Shown here: positions 23,493 through 32,168 of the stretch, piece by piece
How positions within the stretch are numbered: the first letter of the stretch is position 1
Layout of the letters: each line of letters opens with the position of its first letter
Source of the DNA: Pseudomonas turukhanskensis
Lineage (GTDB): Bacteria > Pseudomonadota > Gammaproteobacteria > Pseudomonadales > Pseudomonadaceae
Length of the DNA stretch: 64,000 bases
Reading direction: 5' to 3'
Assembly: GCF_027922365.1 (NCBI RefSeq)
Contig: NZ_BSFN01000010.1
Span: 116,221 to 180,220, forward strand
Translations under genes and position numbers: made by a program
The notes under the pieces: model-generated
What the model saw: only the letters and a program-made list of their open reading frames with translations
Databases searched by the model: none
Told to the model about the DNA's origin: nothing

Positions 23493-25877
23493 ATGTTTCG
23501 CCGTTCATTGATTAGCGTCGCTGTAGTGGCGGCTTTTGCCCATACGCCTGTGTATGCCGAAGACACCACGCCAACCGCCCAGGACGACACCCGTCTGGGC
23601 ACCGTGCTGGTGACCGGCACCCGCGGTAAATCGCGCACCGTACTGGACTCTCCCGTGCCGGTGGACGTGCTCACCGCCGAAGACATCAAGGCTACCGGCG
23701 CCAGCAACGGCGAACTGGGCCAGGCCCTGGCCACCTTGCTGCCCTCGTTCAACTTTCCACGCCAATCCAACTCCGGCGGCGCCGACCATGTGCGTGCTGC
23801 GCAACTGCGTGGCATGAGCCCGGACCAGGTCTTGGTACTGGTAAACGGCAAGCGCCGGCACACGTCGGCGCTGGTCAATGACTCCTCGAAAATCGGCCGC
23901 GGCACAGCGCCTGTAGACTTCAACTCGATCCCCATCAGCGCCATCAAACGCATCGAAGTGCTGCGTGACGGCGCGGGTGCCCAGTACGGTTCCGACGCCA
24001 TCGCCGGGGTAATCAACATCATCCTCGACGACGCCCCCGAAGGCGGCGAAGTGTCCACCACCTATGGCGGCTACTACACCCATCAGGACGCCATTGGCGA
24101 GCGCACCTACGACGGCCAGAACACCTTCACCACCGCCAAAGCTGGCACCAAGCTGGGTGAGGAGGGCGGTTTTGTGCGCGGTGGTGCGGAATACAAAGAC
24201 CGTAACCCCACCAACCGCGCCGGCTTCGATGCCTTTGACGGCCGCGCCGAGCAGCGCAACTACGTGATGGGCGATGGCGCCCTGCAAGATATCAACACCT
24301 GGTTCAACAGCGAGCTGCCGATTGGCGACGCCAAGGCCTATGCGTTTGGCACCTACAACAAGCGCCATTCCACCGGTGCCGAGTTCTACCGCTACGGCTA
24401 CGAACAGCCGGCGATCTACCCCAACGGCTTTCTGCCGCAATCGATTGGCGACAACCAGGACATCTCCCTCAACGGCGGCTTCAAAGGCATGCTCGGCCAG
24501 CAGTGGGATTACGACGCCAGCCTGACCCACGGCCGCAATATTTTTGAATCCTCCACGCGCCGCACGCTCAACGCCTCGCTGGGCACCGACTCGCCGACCA
24601 ACTTCGATACCGGTGATTACGAGCTGCGCCAGTCCGTGGCCAACCTGGACTTCACCCGCGAGTTGAGCATTGCCGATCGTTCATTCGTGTTGGCAGTCGG
24701 CGGCGAATACCGCTACGAAAACTACATCACCAACGCCGGCGATGCGGCGTCCTATGAGGGTACTGGTGCCGATGGTGCCAGCGGCCTGCGCCCGAGCGAA
24801 GAGTCAGATATCGACCGCAACGTGTTTGGCACCTACGCCGAGGTGTCGGGTGATGTGACCGACCGTTTCTTCGTAGACCTGGCCACTCGTTGGGAGCGCT
24901 ATGACGATGCCGGCAGCAAGCTCACTGGCAAGTTCAGCGGCCGCTACCAATTGACCGATATCCTCGCGCTGCGTGGCGCTGTGTCGAACAACTTCCGTGC
25001 GCCGTCGCTGGCCCAAGTGGGCTTCCAGCACACCACCAGCAACTTCGGCACCGGCGGCACCCTGACCGATATCCGCGTGCTGTCGGTAAACGACCCCATT
25101 GCCAAAGCCCTGGGCGCCGAAGACCTCGACCCGGAAACCTCGAAGAACTTCAGCATCGGCCTAACCGCCAAATTCAACGACAACTTCGACGCCTCGCTCG
25201 ACGTGTTCCGCATCGACGTCAAAGACCGCATCACCCTGTCGCAACGCATCGGCAGCGACGCCATGGAGCAATACATCCTCGACAACTTCGGCCAGGCCGG
25301 TGTGCATGATGTGAACTTCTTCACCAACGCGGCCGACACCCAAACCGACGGTGCCGAACTGGTGTTGAACTACCACCAGCCCTTTGCCGACGGCGAGCTG
25401 GGCCTGACCACGGCGTACACCTACAACCACACCAAAGTCACCAGCACCAAAGGCACGCCTGAGCAGTTGGCCGCCCTGGGGATTGGCGAGGATGCGCTGG
25501 TAGGCGTGGAAGAGCGCAACACCCTGACCGATGCCGCGCCCAAAGACCGCTTCGTGTTCTCCACCACCTGGAGCAACGAAACCTGGAACCTGCTGGCTCG
25601 CCTGACCCGCCAAGGCTCGACCACCCGCGTGTTCGATTTCGGCGGCGGCGACCACCCGGAGCAGACCTACAACGCCGTGTGGCAAGTGGATACCGAGGTG
25701 GCCTACAAATTCACCCCGCAATTCACCGTGGCCTTGGGCGGCAACAACATCTTCGACAAGTACCCGGAGAAATCCAGCGACGAGATCAACTACGGCGGCA
25801 ACCTGCCGTATGACGTGTTGTCGCCGGTGGGCAGCAACGGTGCCTACTACTACGGTCGCGCGACGTACGCGTTCTGA
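23493..25877 (+). CDS. TonB-dependent outer-membrane receptor
   Basis: 794 residues. Signal peptide ends HTPVYA (about residue 22); TonB box-like GTVLVTGTR; plug signatures LRGMSPDQVLVLVNGKRRH, IKRIEVLRDGAGAQYGSDAI, AGVINIIL; C-terminus ends in aromatic YYYGRATYAF. ATG at 23493 with GGGAG 8 nt upstream. The ligand is unknown. An upstream GTGTTGC dyad, shared with msuE, suggests sulfur control, in which case sulfur-compound uptake is plausible. Followed by an APC permease in the same direction. Confidence 0.9.
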   Translation: MFRRSLISVAVVAAFAHTPVYAEDTTPTAQDDTRLGTVLVTGTRGKSRTVLDSPVPVDVLTAEDIKATGASNGELGQALATLLPSFNFPRQSNSGGADHVRAAQLRGMSPDQVLVLVNGKRRHTSALVNDSSKIGRGTAPVDFNSIPISAIKRIEVLRDGAGAQYGSDAIAGVINIILDDAPEGGEVSTTYGGYYTHQDAIGERTYDGQNTFTTAKAGTKLGEEGGFVRGGAEYKDRNPTNRAGFDAFDGRAEQRNYVMGDGALQDINTWFNSELPIGDAKAYAFGTYNKRHSTGAEFYRYGYEQPAIYPNGFLPQSIGDNQDISLNGGFKGMLGQQWDYDASLTHGRNIFESSTRRTLNASLGTDSPTNFDTGDYELRQSVANLDFTRELSIADRSFVLAVGGEYRYENYITNAGDAASYEGTGADGASGLRPSEESDIDRNVFGTYAEVSGDVTDRFFVDLATRWERYDDAGSKLTGKFSGRYQLTDILALRGAVSNNFRAPSLAQVGFQHTTSNFGTGGTLTDIRVLSVNDPIAKALGAEDLDPETSKNFSIGLTAKFNDNFDASLDVFRIDVKDRITLSQRIGSDAMEQYILDNFGQAGVHDVNFFTNAADTQTDGAELVLNYHQPFADGELGLTTAYTYNHTKVTSTKGTPEQLAALGIGEDALVGVEERNTLTDAAPKDRFVFSTTWSNETWNLLARLTRQGSTTRVFDFGGGDHPEQTYNAVWQVDTEVAYKFTPQFTVALGGNNIFDKYPEKSSDEINYGGNLPYDVLSPVGSNGAYYYGRATYAF

Positions 25878-25897
25878 TCTAAACGCAGCCTGCTCTT

Positions 25898-25963
25898 GTA
25901 GGGTGTGCTGTGCGCACCGCGCGATTCGCTTGATATCGCAACGGTGCGCATAGCACACCCTAC
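25898..25963. repeat. GTAGGGTG palindromic repeat, complete inverted pair
   Basis: Arms 25898-25918 and 25943-25963 (GTAGGGTGTGCTGTGCGCAC... and its near-perfect inverse), 24-nt loop. Lies between the TonB receptor and the permease; may end or slow transcription of the receptor. Confidence 0.87.
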
Positions 25964-25993
25964 GGGGCAGCGATTGCTTTCGCTGAGGTGAGC

Positions 25994-27355
25994 ATGACTC
26001 AACCTATTGACGCCGGCCCCAAACGCCATCTCGGCGTTTTCCAGGCCCTGCTGGTGACCCTGGGCATGGTGATTACCACCGACATTCTGAAAACCGCGCC
26101 CACGGTGGCCTTGAACGTGGGCGCTGAGCATTTCTATTGGGTGTGGGTGCTGGGCGGGGTGTTGTCGATGGTCGGCGCGCTGTGTTTTGCGGAAATGGCC
26201 ACGGCCTTTCCCCACCCCGGTGGTGACTATCACTTTTTACGCCGCACCTATGGCGACCGGGTGGGCTTTCTGTTTGCCTGGTCGCGCTTTGCCGTGCTGC
26301 ACACCGGCTGGATCGCCTTGTCGGCGTTTCTGTTCGGTGACTATTTCAACGCCGTGCTGCCGCTTGGCGCGCACGGTTCAGCGCTGTACGCCGGCGGCTT
26401 GATCGCGGCGTTGGTGCTGGTCAATTTGCTCGGGGTGCGCGTGGGTTTTGCCACCCAGACGGTGCTGGTCAGTTTGCTCACCCTGGGCTTTTTCTCCATT
26501 GTCGCGGCCGGTGTCTGGTTGGCCTGGCAAGGTGTTGAAGCGCCCTTGCCAGCATTCCCGGCCGAACCTGAACAAACCGGTGTGGCGGGTTTTTCTGCCG
26601 CGATGATTTTTGTGTTTCTGGCCTTTGGCGGCTGGAGCGATGCGGCCACCTTGTCGGCCGAAGTGCGCGACGGCCAGCGCGGTATGTTTATCGCCATGCT
26701 CGGTGCCCTGACCGTGCTGCTGGGCATATACCTGGCGCTGAACTGGGCCTTTGTTGGTGGCCTGGGTTTCGACGGCTTGGCCGCCAGCGCGGCGCCCGCC
26801 GTTGAACTGCTGCAGCGAGCGTTTGGCTCTTTTGGCGTGCTGATTATTTTGCCGGTGGTAGCCGTGGCCGCGATTGCCAGCATCAACTCGACCCTGATGG
26901 TAGGGGCACGCACCACCTACGCCGCCGCCCGCGATGTGCCGTCGCTGCACCGCCTCGGCACCTGGGACGACAGCCGCGGTGTGCCGCGTCGGGCTTTGGT
27001 GGTGGAGGGCGCGTTTGCGCTGCTGCTGGTGGTGTTCGGTAGCCTGGCCAACAGCGGCTTCAACGCCATGGTCGAGTACATGACGCCGGTGTACTGGCTG
27101 TTTCTGGCCTTGAGCAGCTTGGCCCTGATTCTGTTGCGCCGCCGCCACCCCGAGGTGCCACGGCCCATTCGTGTGCCGTTGTACCCGGTGTTGCCGCTGC
27201 TGTTCTTCGCGCTGTGCCTGTACATGCTGTGGTCGAGCCTGGCGTATGTCGGCTATGGCGCATTTCTGGGTGTGGCGGTGCTGGCGGTCGGCGTGGTGCT
27301 GCAACTGCTGTTGAGTGGCCGCCGCAGTGATGGGGTTGTGGAGGTAACGCCGTGA
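25994..27355 (+). CDS. APC-superfamily amino acid/amine permease
   Basis: 453 residues with about twelve membrane spans. N-terminal block GVFQALLVTLGMVITTDILK, then FAEMATAFPHPGGDYHFLRR typical of APC symporters, and AIASINSTLMVGARTTYAAARD in the middle. ATG at 25994, GAGG 5 nt before. The substrate is not predictable; it would carry whatever the preceding TonB receptor brings to the periplasm if the two work together. Overlaps the next gene by 4 nt. Confidence 0.85.
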   Translation: MTQPIDAGPKRHLGVFQALLVTLGMVITTDILKTAPTVALNVGAEHFYWVWVLGGVLSMVGALCFAEMATAFPHPGGDYHFLRRTYGDRVGFLFAWSRFAVLHTGWIALSAFLFGDYFNAVLPLGAHGSALYAGGLIAALVLVNLLGVRVGFATQTVLVSLLTLGFFSIVAAGVWLAWQGVEAPLPAFPAEPEQTGVAGFSAAMIFVFLAFGGWSDAATLSAEVRDGQRGMFIAMLGALTVLLGIYLALNWAFVGGLGFDGLAASAAPAVELLQRAFGSFGVLIILPVVAVAAIASINSTLMVGARTTYAAARDVPSLHRLGTWDDSRGVPRRALVVEGAFALLLVVFGSLANSGFNAMVEYMTPVYWLFLALSSLALILLRRRHPEVPRPIRVPLYPVLPLLFFALCLYMLWSSLAYVGYGAFLGVAVLAVGVVLQLLLSGRRSDGVVEVTP

Positions 27356-27801
27356 GTGTGTTTAAAAAGGCAGCGGTTGCCACTGCTGTAATCGTGCTCG
27401 CCGGCGCTGCCGGCTTGCTGCAAAGCGTTGCCAGCCCGGCCAAACCGGCGCGAGAACACGCCATGCAACGCACCGAGCTTTATTTTGGCGCGGTGGAGGC
27501 AGGGCAGTGGGAGCAGTTTCTGGAGCAGGAAGTGACGCCGCGGTTTCCCGATGGTTTGAGCTGGTATGACGTGAATGGCCAGTGGCGTGGGCCCAGTGGC
27601 AAGCCGGAGAAATTGCCGTCACGGATCATGTTGCTGATCCATGCCGATAACCCGCGCAATCGCCAAGCGTTGGCGGATATCGGCGAGGTGTTCCGCCAAA
27701 GGTTCGGGATGGCGGTGTTGCAGGTTTCAAGTGTGGTAAGCGCCAGTGACCCGGATTGGACGGATGGGCGGGTGGAGGGCAATCAGCAGTTGGCACCTTG
27801 A
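27352..27801 (+). CDS. DUF3574 protein with N-terminal signal/anchor
   Basis: 149 residues, GTG start overlapping the permease stop (GTGA) with GGAGG upstream. Hydrophobic N-terminus (about 6-27), then the DUF3574 core: RTELYFGAVEAGQWEQFLEQ, VTPRFPDGLSWYDVNGQW. Function of the family is unknown; exported small alpha/beta domain. A paralogue lies 1 kb away at 28706-29167 on the other strand. Confidence 0.78.
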   Translation: MSVFKKAAVATAVIVLAGAAGLLQSVASPAKPAREHAMQRTELYFGAVEAGQWEQFLEQEVTPRFPDGLSWYDVNGQWRGPSGKPEKLPSRIMLLIHADNPRNRQALADIGEVFRQRFGMAVLQVSSVVSASDPDWTDGRVEGNQQLAP

Positions 27802-27814
27802 ACATAGAAAGTGA

Positions 27815-27840
27815 GTAGGAGCCAGCTTGCTGGCTCCTAC
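27815..27840. terminator. Pseudomonas GTAGGAGC REP hairpin between convergent genes
   Basis: GTAGGAGCCAGC-TT-GCTGGCTCCTAC, a perfect 12-bp stem, 14 bp after one stop codon and 2 bp before the other. This repeat is common in Pseudomonas and probably serves as a bidirectional terminator here. Confidence 0.8.
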
Positions 27841-27842
27841 AG

Positions 27843-28706
27843 TTACGGGACCTTATGCGCCGCCCCGATCAACTCCAGAAAGTACTGCGGCAATGCAAAT
27901 GCCGCCTGATGAATCTCGGCGTTGTAATACCGCGTGCGCAACCCGCTTTGCGCAAACCGCTCCCGCACCACAGCCAGTTCTGTCGCGCGCGCCTTGCCGC
28001 TATTACTGCCCCAGCCAAAACTCATGCTGCCACCGATATAGGTCGGCACCGCCGCATGAAAAAAGCCCCAATCGGTAAACGTACCCGCCAACCGCTGCGC
28101 CGTATCGGTCAACTCCGCTGACTGCAAAAACGGCACACCGTTCTGCGTCGCCAGCACGCCGTCGGCATTCAGGCAGCGTTGGCAGTTGCGGTAGAACTCG
28201 CGACTGAAGAGGCTGGCCGCCGGCCCGATCGGGTCAGTGGAGTCGCTGATGATCACGTCAAAGCGCTCGTCGGTAGTGGCGACAAAATCCAAGCCATCAG
28301 CAATCACCAGCCGTACCCGAGGGTCGTCCAGCGCGCCGGCCGAATGCAACGGCAGATGGGTGCGGCACAGCTCAATCACCGAGGCATCGATTTCCACCGC
28401 CACGATCTCAGCAATCCCGGCATGGCGCACAATCTCGCGCACAATGCCGCCATCCCCGACGCCAATCACCAGCACCTTGCGCACCGCACCGTGGGCCAGA
28501 ATCGGCACATGAGCGAGCATCTCGTGGTAGATAAATTCGTCGGCTTCGGTGGTTTGCACCACGCCGTCCAGGGCCATTACCCGGCCCAATAAGGCGTTGC
28601 GAAAAATCACCAGGTGCTGCTGGTCGGTGTGGCCTTCATACAGCAATTCATCGATCTGCAACCGCTGGCCGTAGCCTGGGTACAGCGTCTCTAGATAGTC
28701 GGCCAT
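27843..28706 (-). CDS. speE: Polyamine aminopropyltransferase (spermidine synthase)
   Basis: 287 residues. N-terminal beta domain then the Rossmann core: VLVIGVGDGGIVREIVRH (the usual GGGDGG reads GVGDGG), VEIDASVIELCRTHLP, and the catalytic segment DVIISDSTDPIGPA with the Asp that activates the amine. Transfers aminopropyl from decarboxylated S-adenosylmethionine to putrescine or a related amine. No speD is adjacent. Start shares a base with the DUF3574 stop (TGATG). Confidence 0.9.
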   Translation of the reverse strand: MADYLETLYPGYGQRLQIDELLYEGHTDQQHLVIFRNALLGRVMALDGVVQTTEADEFIYHEMLAHVPILAHGAVRKVLVIGVGDGGIVREIVRHAGIAEIVAVEIDASVIELCRTHLPLHSAGALDDPRVRLVIADGLDFVATTDERFDVIISDSTDPIGPAASLFSREFYRNCQRCLNADGVLATQNGVPFLQSAELTDTAQRLAGTFTDWGFFHAAVPTYIGGSMSFGWGSNSGKARATELAVVRERFAQSGLRTRYYNAEIHQAAFALPQYFLELIGAAHKVP

Positions 28707-29167
28707 CAGAACGACACATCCGCCGGTTGCGACAGGCGCAGCACCGACAAGTCGCCGGTGATGCGTTTGTAGGCCAGGCGGATGGCTTCGATGTTGGCGT
28801 TGTTGGTGGCGTTGTTTTCATGCAACACCACGATCACCTTGGTGGCCAGGCGCTCCGGCTGCGCGGCGCCGTGATCGCGCCATTGGCCGTAGGCGTCAAA
28901 GGCCGTAAAGCCATCGGGGAAGCGCGAGGTCACTTCCTTGTCGAGAAACTCGCGCCAGCGCGCCGGGCTCACGCTGCCCGGGCCGCCATCAATCAGGCCG
29001 ACGGAAAAATACAGCTCGGTACGCAGCCATTTTGCTTGCGCCGGGCGCGTGGCGTCGCCTTGCAAGGTGGAGCTGGCAGGGTTGGTGGTGTGTACCGAGG
29101 CAGGGGGCTGTGCGGCGCAACCGACGAGGGTCAGAAGCAAGGCGGGCAGCAGCAGGCGAGGCGACAT
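28706..29167 (-). CDS. DUF3574 lipoprotein
   Basis: 153 residues with lipoprotein signal ending LLTLVGC (Cys 17), then RTELYFSVG, SPARWREFLDKEVTSRFPDG and FDAYGQWRD. Clear paralogue of 27352-27801 but lipid-anchored and with a longer linker. First gene of a two-gene operon with speE. Confidence 0.8.
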   Translation of the reverse strand: MSPRLLLPALLLTLVGCAAQPPASVHTTNPASSTLQGDATRPAQAKWLRTELYFSVGLIDGGPGSVSPARWREFLDKEVTSRFPDGFTAFDAYGQWRDHGAAQPERLATKVIVVLHENNATNNANIEAIRLAYKRITGDLSVLRLSQPADVSF

Positions 29168-29527
29168 AAACAGGTCCTAATAGCGCTATAAAGATGCGCA
29201 CTATAAAAGCCGTTTTTAATTTCCTAAAAGACCTAAAAATTAGCTTGTTAGCGTTTATAGGCATAAACGCAATGCTGACATAACAGCCAACGCAACTTTT
29301 GGCTGGCGGTCATCGATGTAGTGTTTCTCGACGAGCACTTAGGTCCGCGAGCAGCTTGGTAAAACCGCGTAAACGGTCGCTGGAAGAGTTGAATAAAACG
29401 CTTAATAAAGTGCGCCAAGTGTCTGTTATTTCTAGCTAAAGTACGTTAGGCGATGTGGCGGAAAGCAGGGCTGATCGCTATTTGAGCGTACCCGTCTCGG
29501 GCACCGCCACCCGCTCGCTGTAGCCGG

Positions 29528-29548
29528 CTATGCACAGAGTTATGCACA
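29528..29548 (+). other. Two DnaA-box-like sites in direct repeat
   Basis: CTATGCACA (29528-29536) and TTATGCACA (29540-29548). The second fits the TTATNCACA consensus exactly and the first differs at one base. No replication gene is near, so this is more likely a chance or titration site than an origin. Confidence 0.4.
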
Positions 29549-29670
29549 GATAGTGTGGATATCTGTCGTGGTGAATTGGCGGTTTCTTGTACAGTTTTCC
29601 GGCCGGTCAGTCTCGACCCTCTTACACGATTTCCAAGTGAAGACTCACTGGCATTACCAACCCGAAGCGC

Positions 29671-29880
29671 GCGGGATTCCGGACCAGCGCCTTTGCCGTC
29701 GTATTTCCAGCCGCGGCGCCGTTCTAGTTCTACGCAGCGACGGTGCTGCTGGTGGCCAGCTTAGCGCTGGCCTGGCACCTGCTGATCACCCAGGTGTACG
29801 GCACCGCCGCACTGCAGGGTTTTTATCTACGCATCAAGCGCGGCGTAAATGACGGGGCGTTACAATTGGCGGCGTATTGA
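29671..29880 (+). pseudogene. Remnant of a small membrane protein C-terminus
   Basis: A frame reading AGFRTSAFAVVFPAAAPF, a TAG stop at 29725-29727, then FYAATVLLVASLALAWHLLI and QGFYLRIKRGVNDGALQLAA up to TGA at 29878-29880. The coding-like hydrophobic segment and proper stop suggest the tail of a decayed gene; family not recognised. Confidence 0.35.
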
Positions 29881-30089
29881 AGAACTTCTACAGCACTTGT
29901 CTATGTCTGTATTGGAAGTATGAGAGTTTAAAAATTACCCACCCCTATAGGAGTCGTCCCAAACATACGTAAGTAGTGGATATATATCTTCGGGAGTGCA
30001 AAAACGGCCAATCGTTTTGGTTAGTCTGGTTCGAGTTTTGACTGCTATTTATCAAAACTCTAGAACTAAACTCCAAAAACGAGGCCTTC

Positions 30090-30836
30090 ATGAGCGACCA
30101 ACTTCCACAAGACCCGTCCCGACGCTCGATGTTGAGACGCGCATTGACTCTTTCCGCCGTATCCGTGACCGGCATCGCCAGTGTGACCATCCCCAGCATT
30201 TCCTTTGCAGACTCACTGAGCAAAGAAGACCGGGATGACATGACACCTGACGGCGTTATCGAGCACTTCAAGAAAGGCAATCTGCGGTTCCGCGAAAACA
30301 AGCCGCTCAAGCACGATTACCTGGCGCAAAAGCGCCAGAGCACCGCAGGCCAGTACCCAGCAGCGGTAATTCTTAGTTGTATTGACTCCCGTGTCGCCGC
30401 CGAAATCGTACTGGATGCCGGCATTGGCGAAACATTCAACTCACGCGTGGCAGGCAATATAACCAACGGTGACATGCTCGGAAGTATGGAGTTCGCCTGT
30501 GCGGTGGCAGGGGCAAAGTTGGTAGTTGTAATGGGACATACCAAATGCGGCGCAGTTAAAGGCGCCATTGCCAACGCCCAACTAGGAAACTTGACGGGGC
30601 TGTTGGATAAAATCAAACCGGCCATAGAAAAAACCCAGTATTCCGGCGAGCGCAAAGCCAGTAATTACGACTTCGTTAATGCAGTAGCGCGCAAGAACGT
30701 CGAACTCACTGTTGAGAATATTCGTCGCAATAGTCCAGTACTTAAAGAATTGGAAGACAAAAAGAAGATCAAGATTGTCGGCAGCATGTACCACCTTGAG
30801 GGTGGCAGGGTTGAGTTCTTCGAAGTGGACGACTGA
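30090..30836 (+). CDS. Beta-class carbonic anhydrase with Tat signal
   Basis: 248 residues. N-terminal twin-arginine signal (SRRSMLRRALTLSAVSVTG, cleavage near SISFA), so an exported enzyme. Zinc ligands in ILSCIDSR (Cys and Asp-Arg dyad) and VMGHTKCGAVKGA (His and Cys). Converts CO2 and water to bicarbonate in the periplasm. Length and ending (YHLEGGRVEFFE) fit the family. Single gene, closed by a terminator at 30852. Confidence 0.92.
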   Translation: MSDQLPQDPSRRSMLRRALTLSAVSVTGIASVTIPSISFADSLSKEDRDDMTPDGVIEHFKKGNLRFRENKPLKHDYLAQKRQSTAGQYPAAVILSCIDSRVAAEIVLDAGIGETFNSRVAGNITNGDMLGSMEFACAVAGAKLVVVMGHTKCGAVKGAIANAQLGNLTGLLDKIKPAIEKTQYSGERKASNYDFVNAVARKNVELTVENIRRNSPVLKELEDKKKIKIVGSMYHLEGGRVEFFEVDD

Positions 30837-30851
30837 CCGCACACACACATG

Positions 30852-30887
30852 CCGAGCATTCCTGGAACAGGGTGCTCGGTTTTTTTT
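30852..30887 (+). terminator. Terminator of the carbonic anhydrase gene
   Basis: CCGAGCA, 14-nt loop, TGCTCGG, then eight T residues. Confidence 0.85.
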
Positions 30888-30951
30888 CGTCTGCTGAAAA
30901 GCCTGGGGGACCGGAGAACGAGTTTCGCTTTAGCCGAGTCGGAGCGAGGCG

Positions 30952-30984
30952 GGGCGGTCAAGTTTTTGCTTGTCTTGACTGCCC
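30952..30984 (-). terminator. Hairpin after the ene-reductase gene
   Basis: GGGCGGTCAAG pairs with CTTGACTGCCC (one mismatch). No T-run on the minus strand, so a weak candidate. Confidence 0.35.
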
Positions 30985-30993
30985 GCATTCGCG

Positions 30994-32124
30994 TTATACC
31001 GCTTCGCTGTAGACCGGGTAATCGGTGTAGCCGGCTTCGGTGCCGCCATATAACGGGGCCGCATTCAGGGCGTTCAGCGGCCAGCCATTGGCGATTCGCT
31101 CGGGCAGGTCCGGGTTGGCGATAAAAGGACGGCCGAACGCAATCAGGTCGGCCAGCCCGGCGGCCACCAAAGGAGCACCGCGTTCAGCGGTGTAGCGCCC
31201 TGCATACATGATGCGACCGGTGAAGGTGCTGCGTACCTCGCGGCGAAACGCCTCTGGTAGATCGGGGGCGTTGTCCCAGTCGGCCTCGGCAATCGACAGG
31301 TAGGCAATGCCCACGTCTTCCAGCACCTTGATGGCTTCGATATAGGTGGTGTGGGGGTCTTCTTCGACAAAGCCGATATACACCCGATCCTCATCGGTGC
31401 TGGTGAACAACGGCGTAAAGCGCACGCCCACACGATCCGGCCCGACTACCGCACTGACTGCTTCAACCACTTCGCGCAGAAAGCGCAGGCGCTTGTGCAA
31501 TGAGCCGCCGTATTCATCGGTACGCTGATTGGCATGGGCGGAGATGAACTGGTTGACCAGGTAGCCGTTGGCACAGTGAATTTCCACGCCATCAAAGCCC
31601 GCACTCAAGGCGTTTTGCGCAGCCTGCGCGTACAACGCCACCAGCGCCTGAATGTCATCGACACTCAGCTCGCGGGGCATCGAGGGGTCGACCAACATGC
31701 CGCTGCCCGGTGCCGTTTCGATAAAGGCTTTTACCTTCTGCGCTTGCAGGGCAGATGGTGCGAGCGGGGCACCGCCGTCCGGTTGCAGGGCGGTGTGGGA
31801 CACGCGGCCAACGTGCCAGAGCTGGGCAAAAATTACCCCGTTGCTGGCATGCACGGCATCGGTCACTTTTCGCCAGCCGGCAATCTGTTCGGCGCTGTAG
31901 ATGCCCGGCGTCCAGGCATAACCCTGGCCGCGCGGTTCGATCTGGGTGCCTTCGGTGACAATAAACCCAGCGCTGGCGCGTTGTTGGTAATACAGCGCCA
32001 TGAGGTCGGTGGGTACGTTACCTGGCTGGCCACTGCGCTGGCGGGTGAGGGGCGGCAGGACGATGCGGTTTTTCAGGGTGTGGCGGCCCAAAGTAACAGG
32101 CTGCAAAAGTTCGCTGTGCGGCAT
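30994..32124 (-). CDS. nemA: Old-yellow-enzyme ene reductase
   Basis: 376 residues, FMN-binding TIM barrel. PLTRQRS near the N-terminus, QLWHVGRVSH, EIHCANGYLVNQFISAHANQ carrying the His/Asn pair that binds the substrate oxygen, DEYGGSLHKRLRFLREVV, and FGRPFIANPDLPER at the phosphate end. Reduces activated alkenes, quinones, nitro compounds or N-ethylmaleimide with NAD(P)H. Last of a three-gene set (PfpI-like, gabD, nemA) under TetR operators; E. coli nemA is likewise under the TetR protein NemR. Confidence 0.9.
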   Translation of the reverse strand: MPHSELLQPVTLGRHTLKNRIVLPPLTRQRSGQPGNVPTDLMALYYQQRASAGFIVTEGTQIEPRGQGYAWTPGIYSAEQIAGWRKVTDAVHASNGVIFAQLWHVGRVSHTALQPDGGAPLAPSALQAQKVKAFIETAPGSGMLVDPSMPRELSVDDIQALVALYAQAAQNALSAGFDGVEIHCANGYLVNQFISAHANQRTDEYGGSLHKRLRFLREVVEAVSAVVGPDRVGVRFTPLFTSTDEDRVYIGFVEEDPHTTYIEAIKVLEDVGIAYLSIAEADWDNAPDLPEAFRREVRSTFTGRIMYAGRYTAERGAPLVAAGLADLIAFGRPFIANPDLPERIANGWPLNALNAAPLYGGTEAGYTDYPVYSEAV

Positions 32125-32168
32125 GGCTCAGTAGTCTCCAAAAGGTGATTGAGTAGGGCTGGGGGCGG

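Larger units (their letters stand above)
29168..30089. other. 922-bp gap with degenerate coding remnants
   Basis: No intact gene recognised. It holds an A+T-rich promoter-like segment beside 29167, short plus-strand coding-like stretches with stops, two DnaA-box-like sites (29528-29548) and a membrane-protein remnant (29671-29880). The last 200 bp (29885-30089) are A+T-rich and probably carry the carbonic anhydrase promoter. Confidence 0.6.

Noticed and set aside
29528..29548. Replication origin
   Set aside because: Two DnaA-like boxes without an A+T-rich unwinding region, iterons or a replication gene are not enough.
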